From positions 2,571,501 through 2,635,500 of the forward strand of contig NC_009615.1 in the NCBI RefSeq assembly GCF_000012845.1: a DNA stretch of 64,000 nucleotides. The letters run 5' to 3'. The notes under the pieces were generated by a model. The model worked only from the letters and a program-made list of their open reading frames with translations. It was not told the DNA's origin and ran no database searches. Positions 1 to 8,832 of the stretch are shown piece after piece; positions within the stretch are counted from its first letter, which is position 1, and the number at the start of each line of letters is the position of its first letter. Made by a program: the position numbers and the translations under genes. Source of the stretch: Parabacteroides distasonis ATCC 8503 (lineage in GTDB: Bacteria > Bacteroidota > Bacteroidia > Bacteroidales > Tannerellaceae).

Positions 1-700
1 TATAGATTAGGAAAATAGTAGGCTTCTTGCTCAGATCGGGAACTTTACCCGCCCATTCCTTGACCGGGCGAGTATGGATATACTCATCCTCACAGGTTAT
101 ATTCGAGGCGATACACAGTTTCGTAGACGGACGGCACGTACGGATCAACTCCTCGGCCAGTTTATTATTCCGGTAAGGAGTCTCGATAAACAATTGCGTC
201 TGATGCTCGGAATAGATCCTTCCCTCCAATTTCTTGATCGTGTTCGTTCGCTCGGAAGCATCAATCGGCAGATAACCGTGAAAAGCGAAACTCTGTCCGT
301 TAAAGCCCGATCCCATCACCGACATCAAGATAGACGAAGGCCCCACCAACGGTACCACCGGATAATCCTTCCGTTGGGCGATAGCTACTACGTCAGCACC
401 CGGATCAGCGATCGCCGGACAACCCGCCTCCGAGATCACGCCTACGCTCTCGCCTTTCGCCAAAGGAGCCAGATAACCAGCTACTTGTTCCGGGGAGGTA
501 TGTTTATTCAGCTCATAAAATGTCAAGTCATCGATCACGATCCCCGGCTCCACCTTTTTCAAGAAACGGCGTGCCGTACGCACGTTTTCCACGATAAAAT
601 GCCGGATGGATAAGATCACGTCACGGTTGTACTCTGGTAAAACACGGCGATGTTCCGTATCGCCCAAGGTAACTGGTATAAGGAAAAGAGATGCTCGCAT
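1..700 (-). CDS. SAM-dependent methyltransferase, RsmI / tetrapyrrole methylase family (partial)
   Basis: Read from the ATG at 700-698, the minus strand stays open to the window edge, so the 3' end is missing (about 233 codons seen). The product carries the family's glycine/proline motifs: a GVISEAGCPAIADPG block matching the RsmI 'DAGTPGISDPG' block, then VPLVGPSSILMSVMGSGFNG and FHGYLP. RsmI methylates the ribose of C1402 in 16S rRNA using SAM. The N-terminus (LFLIPVTLGDTEHRR) differs from the usual 'TPIGNLeD' of true RsmI, so this is probably the Bacteroidales paralogue rather than the orthologue, and its substrate is uncertain. Its start lies only 53 bp from the divergent rRNA methyltransferase start, so the two genes share an upstream region. 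Confidence 0.85.
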   Translation of the reverse strand, partial: MRASLFLIPVTLGDTEHRRVLPEYNRDVILSIRHFIVENVRTARRFLKKVEPGIVIDDLTFYELNKHTSPEQVAGYLAPLAKGESVGVISEAGCPAIADPGADVVAIAQRKDYPVVPLVGPSSILMSVMGSGFNGQSFAFHGYLPIDASERTNTIKKLEGRIYSEHQTQLFIETPYRNNKLAEELIRTCRPSTKLCIASNITCEDEYIHTRPVKEWAGKVPDLSKKPTIFLIY

Positions 701-704
701 ACTG

Positions 705-732
705 TTTGTTTTCCGCGAAAGTAGTATTTTTG
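705..732 (+). promoter_or_regulatory. Bacteroidetes-type promoter for the RsmF-like gene
   Basis: A perfect -7 box TATTTTTG (TAnnTTTG) lies at 725-732, with TTTG at 705-708 as -33 box. The spacing of 16 is slightly short of the usual 19 or so. It places transcription start near 739 and supports translation from 754 rather than from the upstream in-frame ATG at 691. Confidence 0.5.
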
Positions 733-753
733 CCGCAAACTAACAGAATAATC

Positions 754-2151
754 ATGGCACTTCCTATTGATTTTATTACCCGTACACGGGCTTTACTTGG
801 CGAGGAGTTCGATCGTTTAGAGGCAGCGTTAAGCGCTGATGTTCCCGTAAGTATCCGTATCAACCCGATGAAAGGGACTCCCGCTCCCAAAGCAGGTGCT
901 CCAGTCGCTTGGTGCGAGAGCGGTTTTTATTTGCCGGAACGGTTGTCTTTCACCTTCGATCCTCTATTCCATGCGGGGGCCTATTACGTGCAGGAAGCGT
1001 CTTCCATGTTTCTGGAACAAGCGATCAAGGCATACGTGAAAGAGCCGGTACGTTGCCTGGATTTATGCGCCGCCCCGGGTGGCAAGTCCACGCATCTGGC
1101 GAGCTTATTGCCGGATGGAAGCCTGTTAGTGAGCAATGAGGTGATCCGCAGCCGGAGTTATGTATTGGCCGAGAATATCGCTAAATGGGGCCACCCGGAC
1201 ACGATCGTTATCAATAATGACCCGGAGGAGATCGGAGAGGCATTGCCTCATCTGTTCGACGTGATCGTCACCGACGTACCTTGTTCCGGTGAGGGCATGT
1301 TCCGGAAAGATACGGATAGCACAGGCGAATGGAGCGTAGATAACGTACGGCTTTGCGCCTCCCGTGGGCGGCGCATCATCCATGATATCTGGAACGCCTT
1401 GAAACCCGGAGGTATCTTGATCTACAGTACATGTACCTATAATACGGAAGAGGATGAGGAGAACATACATTATATAATAGAGGAGCTGGGAGCCGAGGCA
1501 TTGCCTATCCCTACCCAAGAGGAATGGCAGATCACCGGCGCCCTCCGGTTTGAACATCCGGTTTACCGCTTCTTCCCGCATAAGACACGGGGCGAAGGCT
1601 TTTTCCTCGCCGCCCTCCGGAAAGCGGAAGGCGAGATCGAGGAGATTCGTGTCAAGTCCAAAGGGAAAAAAGAGCGGGGAAAAGCCGCTCCGTCCATCCC
1701 ACAGGAGGCCCGTCTGTTCCTTTCGGATGAAACTTCGTTTTCTCTCGAATGGAACGGCAGTTTCCTTCGAGCGTATCCCAAAGCCCATTCGGATCTATTT
1801 TCACTCATCAATGCCAAGCCTTTACGGGTACTTTCCGCCGGTATTTGCCTAGGAGAAGCGAAAGGGAAAGACTTTATCCCGTCTCAAGAGCTGGCTTTAA
1901 GTACTGCCTTAACTCCCAACGCATTTCCATCCGTGGAACTGGAATGGGAAGACGCTATTAAATTCTTAAAGAAAGAGGCGCTCGTCTTACCCTCCGGCAT
2001 AGATAAAGGATATGTGTTGGTACGCTACCAAAGACTTCCGCTAGGTTTTGTAAAGAACCTTGGCAACCGGGCCAATAACCTGTATCCGCAAGAGTGGCGT
2101 ATACGGACGGGATATATTCCGGAGGAAATCAAACTATTTTTAGGACGATAA
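754..2151 (+). CDS. RsmF/NOL1-NOP2-Sun family rRNA cytosine-C5 methyltransferase
   Basis: 465-residue SAM-dependent RNA m5C methyltransferase, expected to modify 16S rRNA in the cytoplasm. The SAM-binding motif DLCAAPGGKSTHL starts near residue 103. DVPCSGEGMFRK contributes one conserved cysteine (about C177) and YSTCTYNTEEDEEN the second (about C226); these are the release and nucleophile cysteines of the RsmF/RsmB family. A C-terminal PUA-like region (RYQRLPLGFVKNLGNRANN) is typical of the Bacteroidetes RsmF-like group. The start at 754 (MALPIDFITRTR) is chosen because the upstream ATG at 691 precedes the promoter box. It is convergent with the DUF4837 gene and separated from it by a palindromic repeat array. 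Confidence 0.93.
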   Translation: MALPIDFITRTRALLGEEFDRLEAALSADVPVSIRINPMKGTPAPKAGAPVAWCESGFYLPERLSFTFDPLFHAGAYYVQEASSMFLEQAIKAYVKEPVRCLDLCAAPGGKSTHLASLLPDGSLLVSNEVIRSRSYVLAENIAKWGHPDTIVINNDPEEIGEALPHLFDVIVTDVPCSGEGMFRKDTDSTGEWSVDNVRLCASRGRRIIHDIWNALKPGGILIYSTCTYNTEEDEENIHYIIEELGAEALPIPTQEEWQITGALRFEHPVYRFFPHKTRGEGFFLAALRKAEGEIEEIRVKSKGKKERGKAAPSIPQEARLFLSDETSFSLEWNGSFLRAYPKAHSDLFSLINAKPLRVLSAGICLGEAKGKDFIPSQELALSTALTPNAFPSVELEWEDAIKFLKKEALVLPSGIDKGYVLVRYQRLPLGFVKNLGNRANNLYPQEWRIRTGYIPEEIKLFLGR

Positions 2152-2258
2152 GACCACTATATAGGCATAAAGCCACACGTATATACGTATAAGACCACAC
2201 TTACGTACGTGTAGGCCGATGCGTATATACGCATGAGGTTACGCCTATATACGTGAGA
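2152..2258. repeat. Five degenerate ~21-22 bp palindromic units
   Basis: The gap between two convergent genes is filled by five related units, each beginning roughly G(A/C)C(C/A) and carrying a palindromic core. The clearest cores are ACGTATATACGT (2177-2188), ACACTTACGTACGTGT (2197-2212, one mismatch) and the perfect 16-mer ATGCGTATATACGCAT (2219-2234). CTATATAG at 2157-2164 and CGCCTATATACG near 2242-2253 mark weaker outer units. Each unit could form a short hairpin on either strand. A bidirectional terminator or a protein-binding array are both possible. Confidence 0.6.
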
Positions 2259-2267
2259 GAATCAATC

Positions 2268-3272
2268 CTAATCCACGAATCGCAACGTAAACAAGGCGGC
2301 CTCCATCCGGCGGATCAAGTTCGCCTTTTTTGATTCCGGGGCATAGACAAAGCTTTCCGCTACAATAACCCGCCCTTTTTTCTTGTCGAGCAGGGCATGG
2401 CTGACAAACGGGCCGCCCATCTTATCTCCTTCCATACGCCAAAGACCACGCAATACGCCGCGGTATTCGCCACGGTAGGTGATCGGCTCGTAAGAAAGCT
2501 CGAAGCGCTTCTCTGTCTTCATATAAGAATTCGGGAAAGAGCCCGGTACGTTCCGCCTCACTACAGAATCACGCATAGCGACCAGATAATCTTCGGTAAA
2601 TGCCTCTTGAGCCGTATAGGGAAAACTATATACCAAGATATCAGTCCGTCCCCGATTTGCGTTATTCGAGCCCCAAAAGAAATCGGTCTCTTCCTTATAG
2701 GCCGACATATCTTCCGGCACGAACAGCGAGATACCGAAACGGGACTTCAACTTCTCATTGATCCAACTGCTATGGCTCTTAGAAAGTCCAACTATCCAAC
2801 GTTCCCTTTCCACTCGATTGAAATGGTTGACCAACCGTCCTTCATTTAATAAAAGGAACTCGGTTAAAGCAGCGGTAGTCGGAGCATACAGAGTCACAAC
2901 ATTCTGACCGCTGGCCCATTCATCGGGACTCTCTCTTGTTCCAGCTTTCGTATACCGGTTAGGATCTACGGATACGATCAAGATATTTCGTACGTATCGT
3001 AATAAACCGGAAAAGCCCGATGGCTCCGAATAGGTGACACGCATAGATGCTTCCGCTTGAGGCAAAGCAGGTATCGGCGCTCGCAATTGTTCTTGCAGCA
3101 ACTCCCCCACCTCACCATTCCATGCGTCTCGATCCATTACAACCACCACCTCGAAAGGCCATCCGGTAGCCCGCCGTAGCGAGGCCACCGGAGAGGACGA
3201 AGTCCAATCACAAGCGGAAAGCCCCACCATTAGGCTAAGGCTGATCCATAGTAGTACAGTTTGTGTTCTCAT
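2268..3272 (-). CDS. DUF4837 family lipoprotein
   Basis: 334-residue exported protein. The N-terminus is a lipoprotein signal (hydrophobic LLWISLSLMVGLSAC with a lipobox cysteine at about 21), so it should be anchored in the envelope facing the periplasm. The mature part begins with the motif WPFEVVVVMDRDAWNGEVGE, which together with the length marks the Bacteroidetes DUF4837 family. The function of this family is unknown and no catalytic motif is visible. It is preceded on the minus strand by a TACTTTTG -7 box, about 40 bp upstream. Confidence 0.8.
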   Translation of the reverse strand: MRTQTVLLWISLSLMVGLSACDWTSSSPVASLRRATGWPFEVVVVMDRDAWNGEVGELLQEQLRAPIPALPQAEASMRVTYSEPSGFSGLLRYVRNILIVSVDPNRYTKAGTRESPDEWASGQNVVTLYAPTTAALTEFLLLNEGRLVNHFNRVERERWIVGLSKSHSSWINEKLKSRFGISLFVPEDMSAYKEETDFFWGSNNANRGRTDILVYSFPYTAQEAFTEDYLVAMRDSVVRRNVPGSFPNSYMKTEKRFELSYEPITYRGEYRGVLRGLWRMEGDKMGGPFVSHALLDKKKGRVIVAESFVYAPESKKANLIRRMEAALFTLRFVD

Positions 3273-3315
3273 AGCATTCCTGATTATTCGTTCTTAAAAA
3301 TTAAATCACACACCG

Positions 3316-3323
3316 CAAAAGTA
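3316..3323 (-). promoter_or_regulatory. -7 promoter box for the DUF4837 gene
   Basis: On the minus strand the sequence is TACTTTTG, a perfect TAnnTTTG. No good TTTG -33 box is visible at the expected spacing. Confidence 0.35.
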
Positions 3324-3469
3324 CAGGAAGGATCGTAAAGAGGAAAGAAATGGTACCGGACAAAACAAGCGAACATCAAACAACTAATAATCACACATAT
3401 AAACCACGCAATGGGAGATAAACGGATAATATTGCCGGACAATCACGACAAACAAAATAACTTTAAGCT

Positions 3470-4153
3470 TTATAATAAACGGACATAGGCATCCAAATCC
3501 GTCTTTTCATCCAAGCCTAGACGTTTTTTTAAACGGCCTTTCGATTTGGTTAACGCATCCGGAGTATTATTAAACACGGCTAGTTGCTCCTTTCGGGAGA
3601 AATTCCATTTGATCAAGCAACATATTTCCTGCTCATGGCGGGTAATACTGTATTTATTTCTCAGATCGGTTAAGAAGTTATTAAACAGAAGATCGGTCAT
3701 ACCAATAATCTCAGCCCATTCCTCTTTACTTGGATTCACATGGAGAGGATCATCTTTAAGGGCACATAAAAGCTTAGGTACATCCACATCTACTTTTCCG
3801 GTAGCATTGTCCAATAAGTTATTATCGCCGGAAAGAACAAGGATCTCTCTCTCCAACTGCTCCATCTTCTGGCGATAGGCCGTCAGCTCCGTCTCGATCC
3901 GGTCATAAGCCTCCGAGCGGATGACCAGAGAATCCCGTTCCCGCTCCAAGCGTACGACTTGCTCTTGATAGGAGGCTAATTGTTGTTTATAGCGATACAT
4001 ATTCGCTTTATTCTGCCGAATGCGAGAACGGACAGATTCATTTCTCTCCCGGATACGTCCCGTACGTACTCCCAACAAAAAGCTAAATACCACCGCCACG
4101 CTCAAGGCTAAGCAACCAGCCCCCCAATCAACAAATCCCCAAAACTCCCCCAT
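3470..4153 (-). CDS. Membrane-anchored coiled-coil protein with C-terminal HTH
   Basis: 227 residues. One membrane segment near the N-terminus (ALSVAVVFSFLLGV) is followed by a long charged coiled coil (about residues 35-110, rich in R, E, Q and L heptads). The C-terminal region resembles LuxR/sigma-4-type helix-turn-helix ends: SITRHEQEICCLIKWNFS, then TPDALTKSKGRLKKRLGL. Similar C-termini occur in Bacteroidetes TPR-HTH regulators. The gene starts 5 bp after the stop of ppk on the same strand, so the two are almost certainly co-transcribed. A regulatory role linked to polyphosphate or envelope stress is inference; no specific family is recognised. Confidence 0.65.
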   Translation of the reverse strand: MGEFWGFVDWGAGCLALSVAVVFSFLLGVRTGRIRERNESVRSRIRQNKANMYRYKQQLASYQEQVVRLERERDSLVIRSEAYDRIETELTAYRQKMEQLEREILVLSGDNNLLDNATGKVDVDVPKLLCALKDDPLHVNPSKEEWAEIIGMTDLLFNNFLTDLRNKYSITRHEQEICCLIKWNFSRKEQLAVFNNTPDALTKSKGRLKKRLGLDEKTDLDAYVRLL

Positions 4154-4158
4154 CCCGG

Positions 4159-6237
4159 TTACCGTATGGATTTATTTCTCAAATAATCATAGATAGCCAA
4201 TTGCGAACGCACTTTTACCGGATTATCATCACACTTAAAATTATTACGTAACTCGCCATCCAAATAACAAGCTTTCACGTTGTCACTTAGCTGGATATTC
4301 AAGATATCGATTATCTCCCTCTTCAGATCCGGATCGAGGATCGGGAAAGCCGTCTCGATCCGTCGGTTCAAATTCCGACGCATCCAATCAGCCGAGGTAA
4401 GGAAAAGATCCTCCTGACCATCATTCAGAAAATACCAAACCCGTGAATGCTCCAAAAACATATCCACGATACGAGTAACCCGGATGTTAGCGCTATAAGG
4501 TTGGTTCGGTACCAGGCAACAAATCCCCCGAACAATCAGATCGATCTCTACCCCCGCCTCACTCGCATGATAGAGTTCCTCGATCATATGTTGGTCATGC
4601 AGTCCGTTCATCTTTAATATGATCCGTCCTTTTCGGCCTTCCCGCACATGCTCGATCTCCCGCCGAATCCTACCTGTCAATTCCGAGACCATATTGAAAC
4701 GGGCCACCAACAAATGGCGGAAAGTAGGTTCTTTCATACGCCCTTCCAAAACAGCGAATACTTTATTGATATCCGTAATAATCTCCGTATTCGAAGTCAA
4801 TAACGCCATATCCGAATAGATCTTGGCCGTCTTCTCATTGAAATTACCGGTACTCAAATAGGCAAAATCACGCCGTTTAAGTCCCTCGGACGTATCCTTC
4901 CGAAGAATGACCGCGACCTTCGCATGTACTTTCAAGCCCGGAATACTATAAATGATACGAATACCGGCCTGCTCCATACGCTCTGCCGTACTCATATTAT
5001 TCTCCTCGTCGAAACGGGCTTTCAATTCCACGAATACCGTCACTTTCTTACCATTCTGGGCAGCGCTGACCAGCGTATTAATCACGGCCGAATTCTCTGC
5101 CACTCGATACTGGGTAATCTTGATCTCATCCACCTTCGGATCAAAGGCCGCCTCCATCAAAAAGCGGATCAAATAATCGAATGACTCATAAGGGAAATGC
5201 AATAAGATATCCCGCTTCTTCACGGCCTTGAATACCGACCCCATCTCATCGAGGAAAGGCACACGCATAGGCACCGGTGGCTGCTGCTCCAAATGCTTTC
5301 CTGCCGGATTCGGCAATTTCATCAAGTCCTGCAAATTATTATATCGTCCACCTAACACCAAGTCCTCCGACGTAATACCAAAGGCATCGCAAACAAAAGC
5401 CAGAAAATCATCCGGCATCGCTTGATCATACATAAAACGGCTCAAGGCTCCGATCTTGCGCTTCTTCACCTTCTTACGGATATTCTCCACGATATTCGCC
5501 CGGCTCTCATCATCCAAATAAATATCCGCATCCCGGGAAATCTTGATGCTGTAACAGCCATCAATAATATAACCGGGAAAAACATTCTGTAAATTCGCAC
5601 GGATAATGTCGTCGATAAACATGATATAATATTTCCCGTCATGCGGAGGCAACTCGATAAAACGGGGAACTTTCGCATAAGGAATCTTCATCAACGCATA
5701 ATGATACTCGGGTACGAAGCCCGGCTCATTCATCCGCTTGCTCCGCTTAATCATACGGATCACAAGGTAAAGCCGACGATCCCGGATGAACGTACGTATA
5801 TCACCGGCTTGAATCATGACCGGCGACAGGAATGGGAAAACCTCCTCATTAAAGAAATTATGGACAAACTCTTCATGGAAAGGTTCCGGCTTCTCATTCT
5901 GGTATAAGTAAACATTCTGGCGATTCAATTCCGGCAATATCTTTTCCGAGAAAATACGGTAATAGTCCCGTTGCTGGCGGTTAACCTCCCGGGTGATAGC
6001 CGCCAAGGTCTCTTCCGCCTCAGCTGCGCTCTCCTCCGAATAATTCTTTTTCATGATTACCCCCCGATGTTCCGCAACCCGGATCTCATAAAATTCTTCC
6101 AGATTCGAGGAATAGATAGAAAGGAACTTAATACGCTCATAAATAGGCAGCGTATCATCTTCCGCTTCCAGCAAGACACGGTAGTTAAACGACAACCAGC
6201 TTAAGTCCCGTTTAAAATATTGATATGAATTCTCCAT
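4159..6237 (-). CDS. ppk: Polyphosphate kinase 1
   Basis: 692-residue full-length PPK1, which reversibly transfers the terminal phosphate of ATP to inorganic polyphosphate. The N domain begins RDLSWLSFNYRVLLEAEDD and SSNLEEFYEIRVAEHRG, both family hallmarks. The phosphorylated histidine sits in GLKVHAKVAVI at about residue 438, close to His435 of the E. coli enzyme. The second conserved histidine is in FLEHSRVWYF at about 597. It forms a two-gene unit with the membrane HTH protein downstream. The start is preceded by an AT-rich gap of about 58 bp shared with the divergent phosphodiesterase gene. Confidence 0.97.
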   Translation of the reverse strand: MENSYQYFKRDLSWLSFNYRVLLEAEDDTLPIYERIKFLSIYSSNLEEFYEIRVAEHRGVIMKKNYSEESAAEAEETLAAITREVNRQQRDYYRIFSEKILPELNRQNVYLYQNEKPEPFHEEFVHNFFNEEVFPFLSPVMIQAGDIRTFIRDRRLYLVIRMIKRSKRMNEPGFVPEYHYALMKIPYAKVPRFIELPPHDGKYYIMFIDDIIRANLQNVFPGYIIDGCYSIKISRDADIYLDDESRANIVENIRKKVKKRKIGALSRFMYDQAMPDDFLAFVCDAFGITSEDLVLGGRYNNLQDLMKLPNPAGKHLEQQPPVPMRVPFLDEMGSVFKAVKKRDILLHFPYESFDYLIRFLMEAAFDPKVDEIKITQYRVAENSAVINTLVSAAQNGKKVTVFVELKARFDEENNMSTAERMEQAGIRIIYSIPGLKVHAKVAVILRKDTSEGLKRRDFAYLSTGNFNEKTAKIYSDMALLTSNTEIITDINKVFAVLEGRMKEPTFRHLLVARFNMVSELTGRIRREIEHVREGRKGRIILKMNGLHDQHMIEELYHASEAGVEIDLIVRGICCLVPNQPYSANIRVTRIVDMFLEHSRVWYFLNDGQEDLFLTSADWMRRNLNRRIETAFPILDPDLKREIIDILNIQLSDNVKACYLDGELRNNFKCDDNPVKVRSQLAIYDYLRNKSIR

Positions 6238-6295
6238 AATATTCTTATCTTAGGCGTGTAAATATAGATACTTTCGAGCAATAAAAGAAATTGTT

Positions 6296-6796
6296 ATGAT
6301 TAAAGTTGGATTGCTTTCAGACACCCATGCGTACTGGGATGATAAGTACGCCGAATATTTTAAAGATTGCGATGAAATCTGGCATGCGGGCGATATAGGC
6401 TCCGATCTTTTGGCCGCGAAATTCGAGGCTTTGAAACCTTTCAAAGCCGTATACGGAAATATAGACGGACAAGCCATTCGCCTGCAATATCCTAAAGTAG
6501 CTCATTTCAAGGTAGAAGACGTGAACGTTATGATGACTCATATCGGAGGTTATCCGGGCCGCTACAATCCCGAGATCCGCAAAGAATTATACGATACACG
6601 GCCAAATCTATTCATCTCCGGACATTCGCATATCCTGAAAGTAGTATTCGATCGAAGCTTGAAGTGTCTGCATATGAATCCGGGAGCGGCTGGAAAAAGT
6701 GGCTTTCATCAAGTACGTACCTTATTACGTTTCGTTATTGAGGGAAAGGATATCAAAGATTTGGAAGTTATAGAGCTAGGGAATCGGGCATTATAA
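6296..6796 (+). CDS. YfcE/MJ0936-type metallophosphodiesterase
   Basis: 166-residue calcineurin-like phosphoesterase. The metal-binding motifs appear in order: SDTHAYWDD (D-x-H), HAGDIGSD (GD), VYGNIDG (GN[I/H]D), MMTHIGG (H) and SGHSHI (GHSH). Proteins of this family are small, soluble and Mn- or Ni-dependent and hydrolyse phosphodiesters in vitro; the physiological substrate is usually unknown. It is divergent from ppk and convergent with the membrane-Nudix gene, with only 5 bp between the stop codons. Confidence 0.9.
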   Translation: MIKVGLLSDTHAYWDDKYAEYFKDCDEIWHAGDIGSDLLAAKFEALKPFKAVYGNIDGQAIRLQYPKVAHFKVEDVNVMMTHIGGYPGRYNPEIRKELYDTRPNLFISGHSHILKVVFDRSLKCLHMNPGAAGKSGFHQVRTLLRFVIEGKDIKDLEVIELGNRAL

Positions 6797-6801
6797 GATG
6801 A

Positions 6802-7920
6802 TTAGTTACCGCAACAGAAACTCTCGGCGAAAAGAATCGTATTTTGCAAATAAGCGAACTCTTTCTCAAAATATTCGCTAAATACCCCGGAACTCAAGTT
6901 CTCCTCGATTTGTTTCGCTGTCCAAAGCTTTCCGCTACGGCGCTTACATTGATTTAATTGCTCTTCCGTACGTAAACAAATAACATAGAGAGATACCAAA
7001 TGTTTCACCTTCTCGTTCTCAAATGTATAACGGATCAGGAAGCGTGGAGCAATTGATTTATCTTGCGCCAAACTTCCGAGAGTCTCTTTGACCGTGCTAT
7101 CTATACTATGTCGGAAGAGCACGTAATTATGGAACGGATAATCCATCGTATCCGGAGAGACAAACTCATCCTTACTTCGTCTCACCAGATATAACATACC
7201 ATTATAAACAACGGCGATACGCACGATCGGATGATAGTATTTCTTCGGTAAAGAGCGGCTGACCGAACGTGCGATACAACCGATCACCTTCCCATTGTCA
7301 TTCAATACGGGAACCCACATTTCCTTTTTCAAGCTACCTTGCATCAAGGACAAACGTATTTGCTCATAAACAATGACCAAAACACCGATTACCAATCCCA
7401 ACTCCCGGTATAAGAAACGTTCGGTACGCATATTCTGCATCGTTTCCGGCAAGATGCTATATAACAAGATGATGAAAAGATGCAACGTGTACAGGTTCTG
7501 TACCAACTGAGCGAGGAAATAAAATTCGTTCAAGGTAGTACGAAGCAAAGTACGTTTAAAAGAGGGACGTTTCGAATCGCGTATACGTTGTATGACCGTT
7601 CTCCTCGTGAACCCCACGATCGCTAACGCCACGACCAGTAATACTTCCGTGATAAGAGGAGAGTATATAAACAACACAGGTTCAAGCTTGAGACAAAGAA
7701 ATACGGAATATAAGACCAATGTGCCCGCCGATGGCAGAAGCATAAATTGGTACACCTTATCCTTACTCAACACTTGAAACAAAAAAATACAAACAAAACA
7801 GAAAGTAACCCCAATTATAAAGGATAATAAATAAGAAAAATAATTGTCCAAAAACATGAACAACAACAACGGCAATAAACCTATCGCCTGATTATCTAGA
7901 CCTTTCTTTACTCTGTTCAT
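6802..7920 (-). CDS. Membrane protein with C-terminal Nudix-like domain
   Basis: 372 residues. The first ~200 contain several hydrophobic stretches (LLPLLLFMFLDNYF, LLSFIIGVTFCFVCIFLF, LITEVLLVVALAIVGF, LVIGVLVIVYEQIRL), consistent with a five- to six-segment membrane domain. From about residue 205 (VPVLNDNGKVIGCIARS) the C-terminal part looks like a Nudix fold that receives a cytoplasmic substrate, with LYLVRRS and an acidic downstream region. The canonical GX5EX7REUXEEXGU box is not clearly intact, so catalysis is doubtful. A Bacteroidetes conserved protein; function unknown. Confidence 0.65.
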   Translation of the reverse strand: MNRVKKGLDNQAIGLLPLLLFMFLDNYFSYLLSFIIGVTFCFVCIFLFQVLSKDKVYQFMLLPSAGTLVLYSVFLCLKLEPVLFIYSPLITEVLLVVALAIVGFTRRTVIQRIRDSKRPSFKRTLLRTTLNEFYFLAQLVQNLYTLHLFIILLYSILPETMQNMRTERFLYRELGLVIGVLVIVYEQIRLSLMQGSLKKEMWVPVLNDNGKVIGCIARSVSRSLPKKYYHPIVRIAVVYNGMLYLVRRSKDEFVSPDTMDYPFHNYVLFRHSIDSTVKETLGSLAQDKSIAPRFLIRYTFENEKVKHLVSLYVICLRTEEQLNQCKRRSGKLWTAKQIEENLSSGVFSEYFEKEFAYLQNTILFAESFCCGN

Positions 7921-7983
7921 TCCTTCCCCCCCTTTAGTCCACTTTTATATTAATAACAACAAAGATTGTCAAAAGTTCATGAA

Positions 7984-8829
7984 TCATATATGCTTTTCCG
8001 CATGGTACGACGAGCGCACCAGCGGAGCGCTCTCTACTTTCTTAAAACCTTTGTTAACGGCCTGTTGTCTATAATATTCAAAGCGTTCAGGAGTCACATA
8101 TTCAGAGACGGGAATATTCTTGCGAGAGGGCTGTAAATACTGCCCGATTGTCAAAACAGAAACACCCGCCTGCAAAACATCATCCATTAATTCAAGCACC
8201 TCATCCTCAGTCTCCCCCAGTCCGACCATGATACCAGTCTTGGCTACCACACCCCGCTCAGCGATTCGTCGCAAAACGGATAAGCTCACGTCATACTTAG
8301 CGGCGCTACGCACTTGCGGACTGATACGGCGTACAGTCTCCATATTATGGGAGATAATCTCAGGCGCCGCATCCACGACCTGATCAACCAGATCCAATCG
8401 TCCTTGAAAATCCGGGATTAAGACTTCCACGGTCGTTTGAGGATTCACCTCTTTGATCGTACGGATCGTATTTACCCAATGAGAAGCGCCTAAGTCTGGT
8501 AAGTCATCACGATCAACGGACGTGATCACCGCATGCTTGAGATTCATTAAACGGATGCTCTCCGCTACATTCGCAGGCTCTTTCGGGTCCAACGGAAGAG
8601 GTTTACCCGTTAGCGTATTACAAAAACGACAAGAGCGAGTACAGATCTCACCACCGATCATGAATGTAGCTGTTCCCCGGCTCCAACATTCACCCATATT
8701 CGGGCATTTACCACTTGTGCATATTGTGTGAAGGCAATGAGATTCAACAATACTTTTTGTCTTCGTGAATTGCTCATTTCCGCCAAGCCGGATCTTCAAC
8801 CAATCCGGCTTTCTTAAATGCTGCGCCAT
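7984..8829 (-). CDS. lipA: Lipoyl synthase
   Basis: 281-residue radical SAM enzyme that inserts two sulphurs into octanoyl groups on lipoyl domains. The auxiliary iron-sulphur cluster ligands are C37, C42 and C48 (CTSGKCPNMGECW). The radical SAM CX3CX2C motif is C63, C67, C70 (CTRSCRFC). The C-terminal RSSYHAEKH supplies the conserved serine ligand motif RSSYHA. It starts 3 bp after the stop of the upstream DPP IV gene, so the pair is translated from one message. Confidence 0.97.
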   Translation of the reverse strand: MAQHLRKPDWLKIRLGGNEQFTKTKSIVESHCLHTICTSGKCPNMGECWSRGTATFMIGGEICTRSCRFCNTLTGKPLPLDPKEPANVAESIRLMNLKHAVITSVDRDDLPDLGASHWVNTIRTIKEVNPQTTVEVLIPDFQGRLDLVDQVVDAAPEIISHNMETVRRISPQVRSAAKYDVSLSVLRRIAERGVVAKTGIMVGLGETEDEVLELMDDVLQAGVSVLTIGQYLQPSRKNIPVSEYVTPERFEYYRQQAVNKGFKKVESAPLVRSSYHAEKHI

Positions 8830-8832
8830 GTC

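Noticed and set aside
74..613. Plus-strand frame of 179 codons near the left edge
   Set aside because: It is the antisense of the RsmI-like gene, which has clear family motifs on the minus strand.
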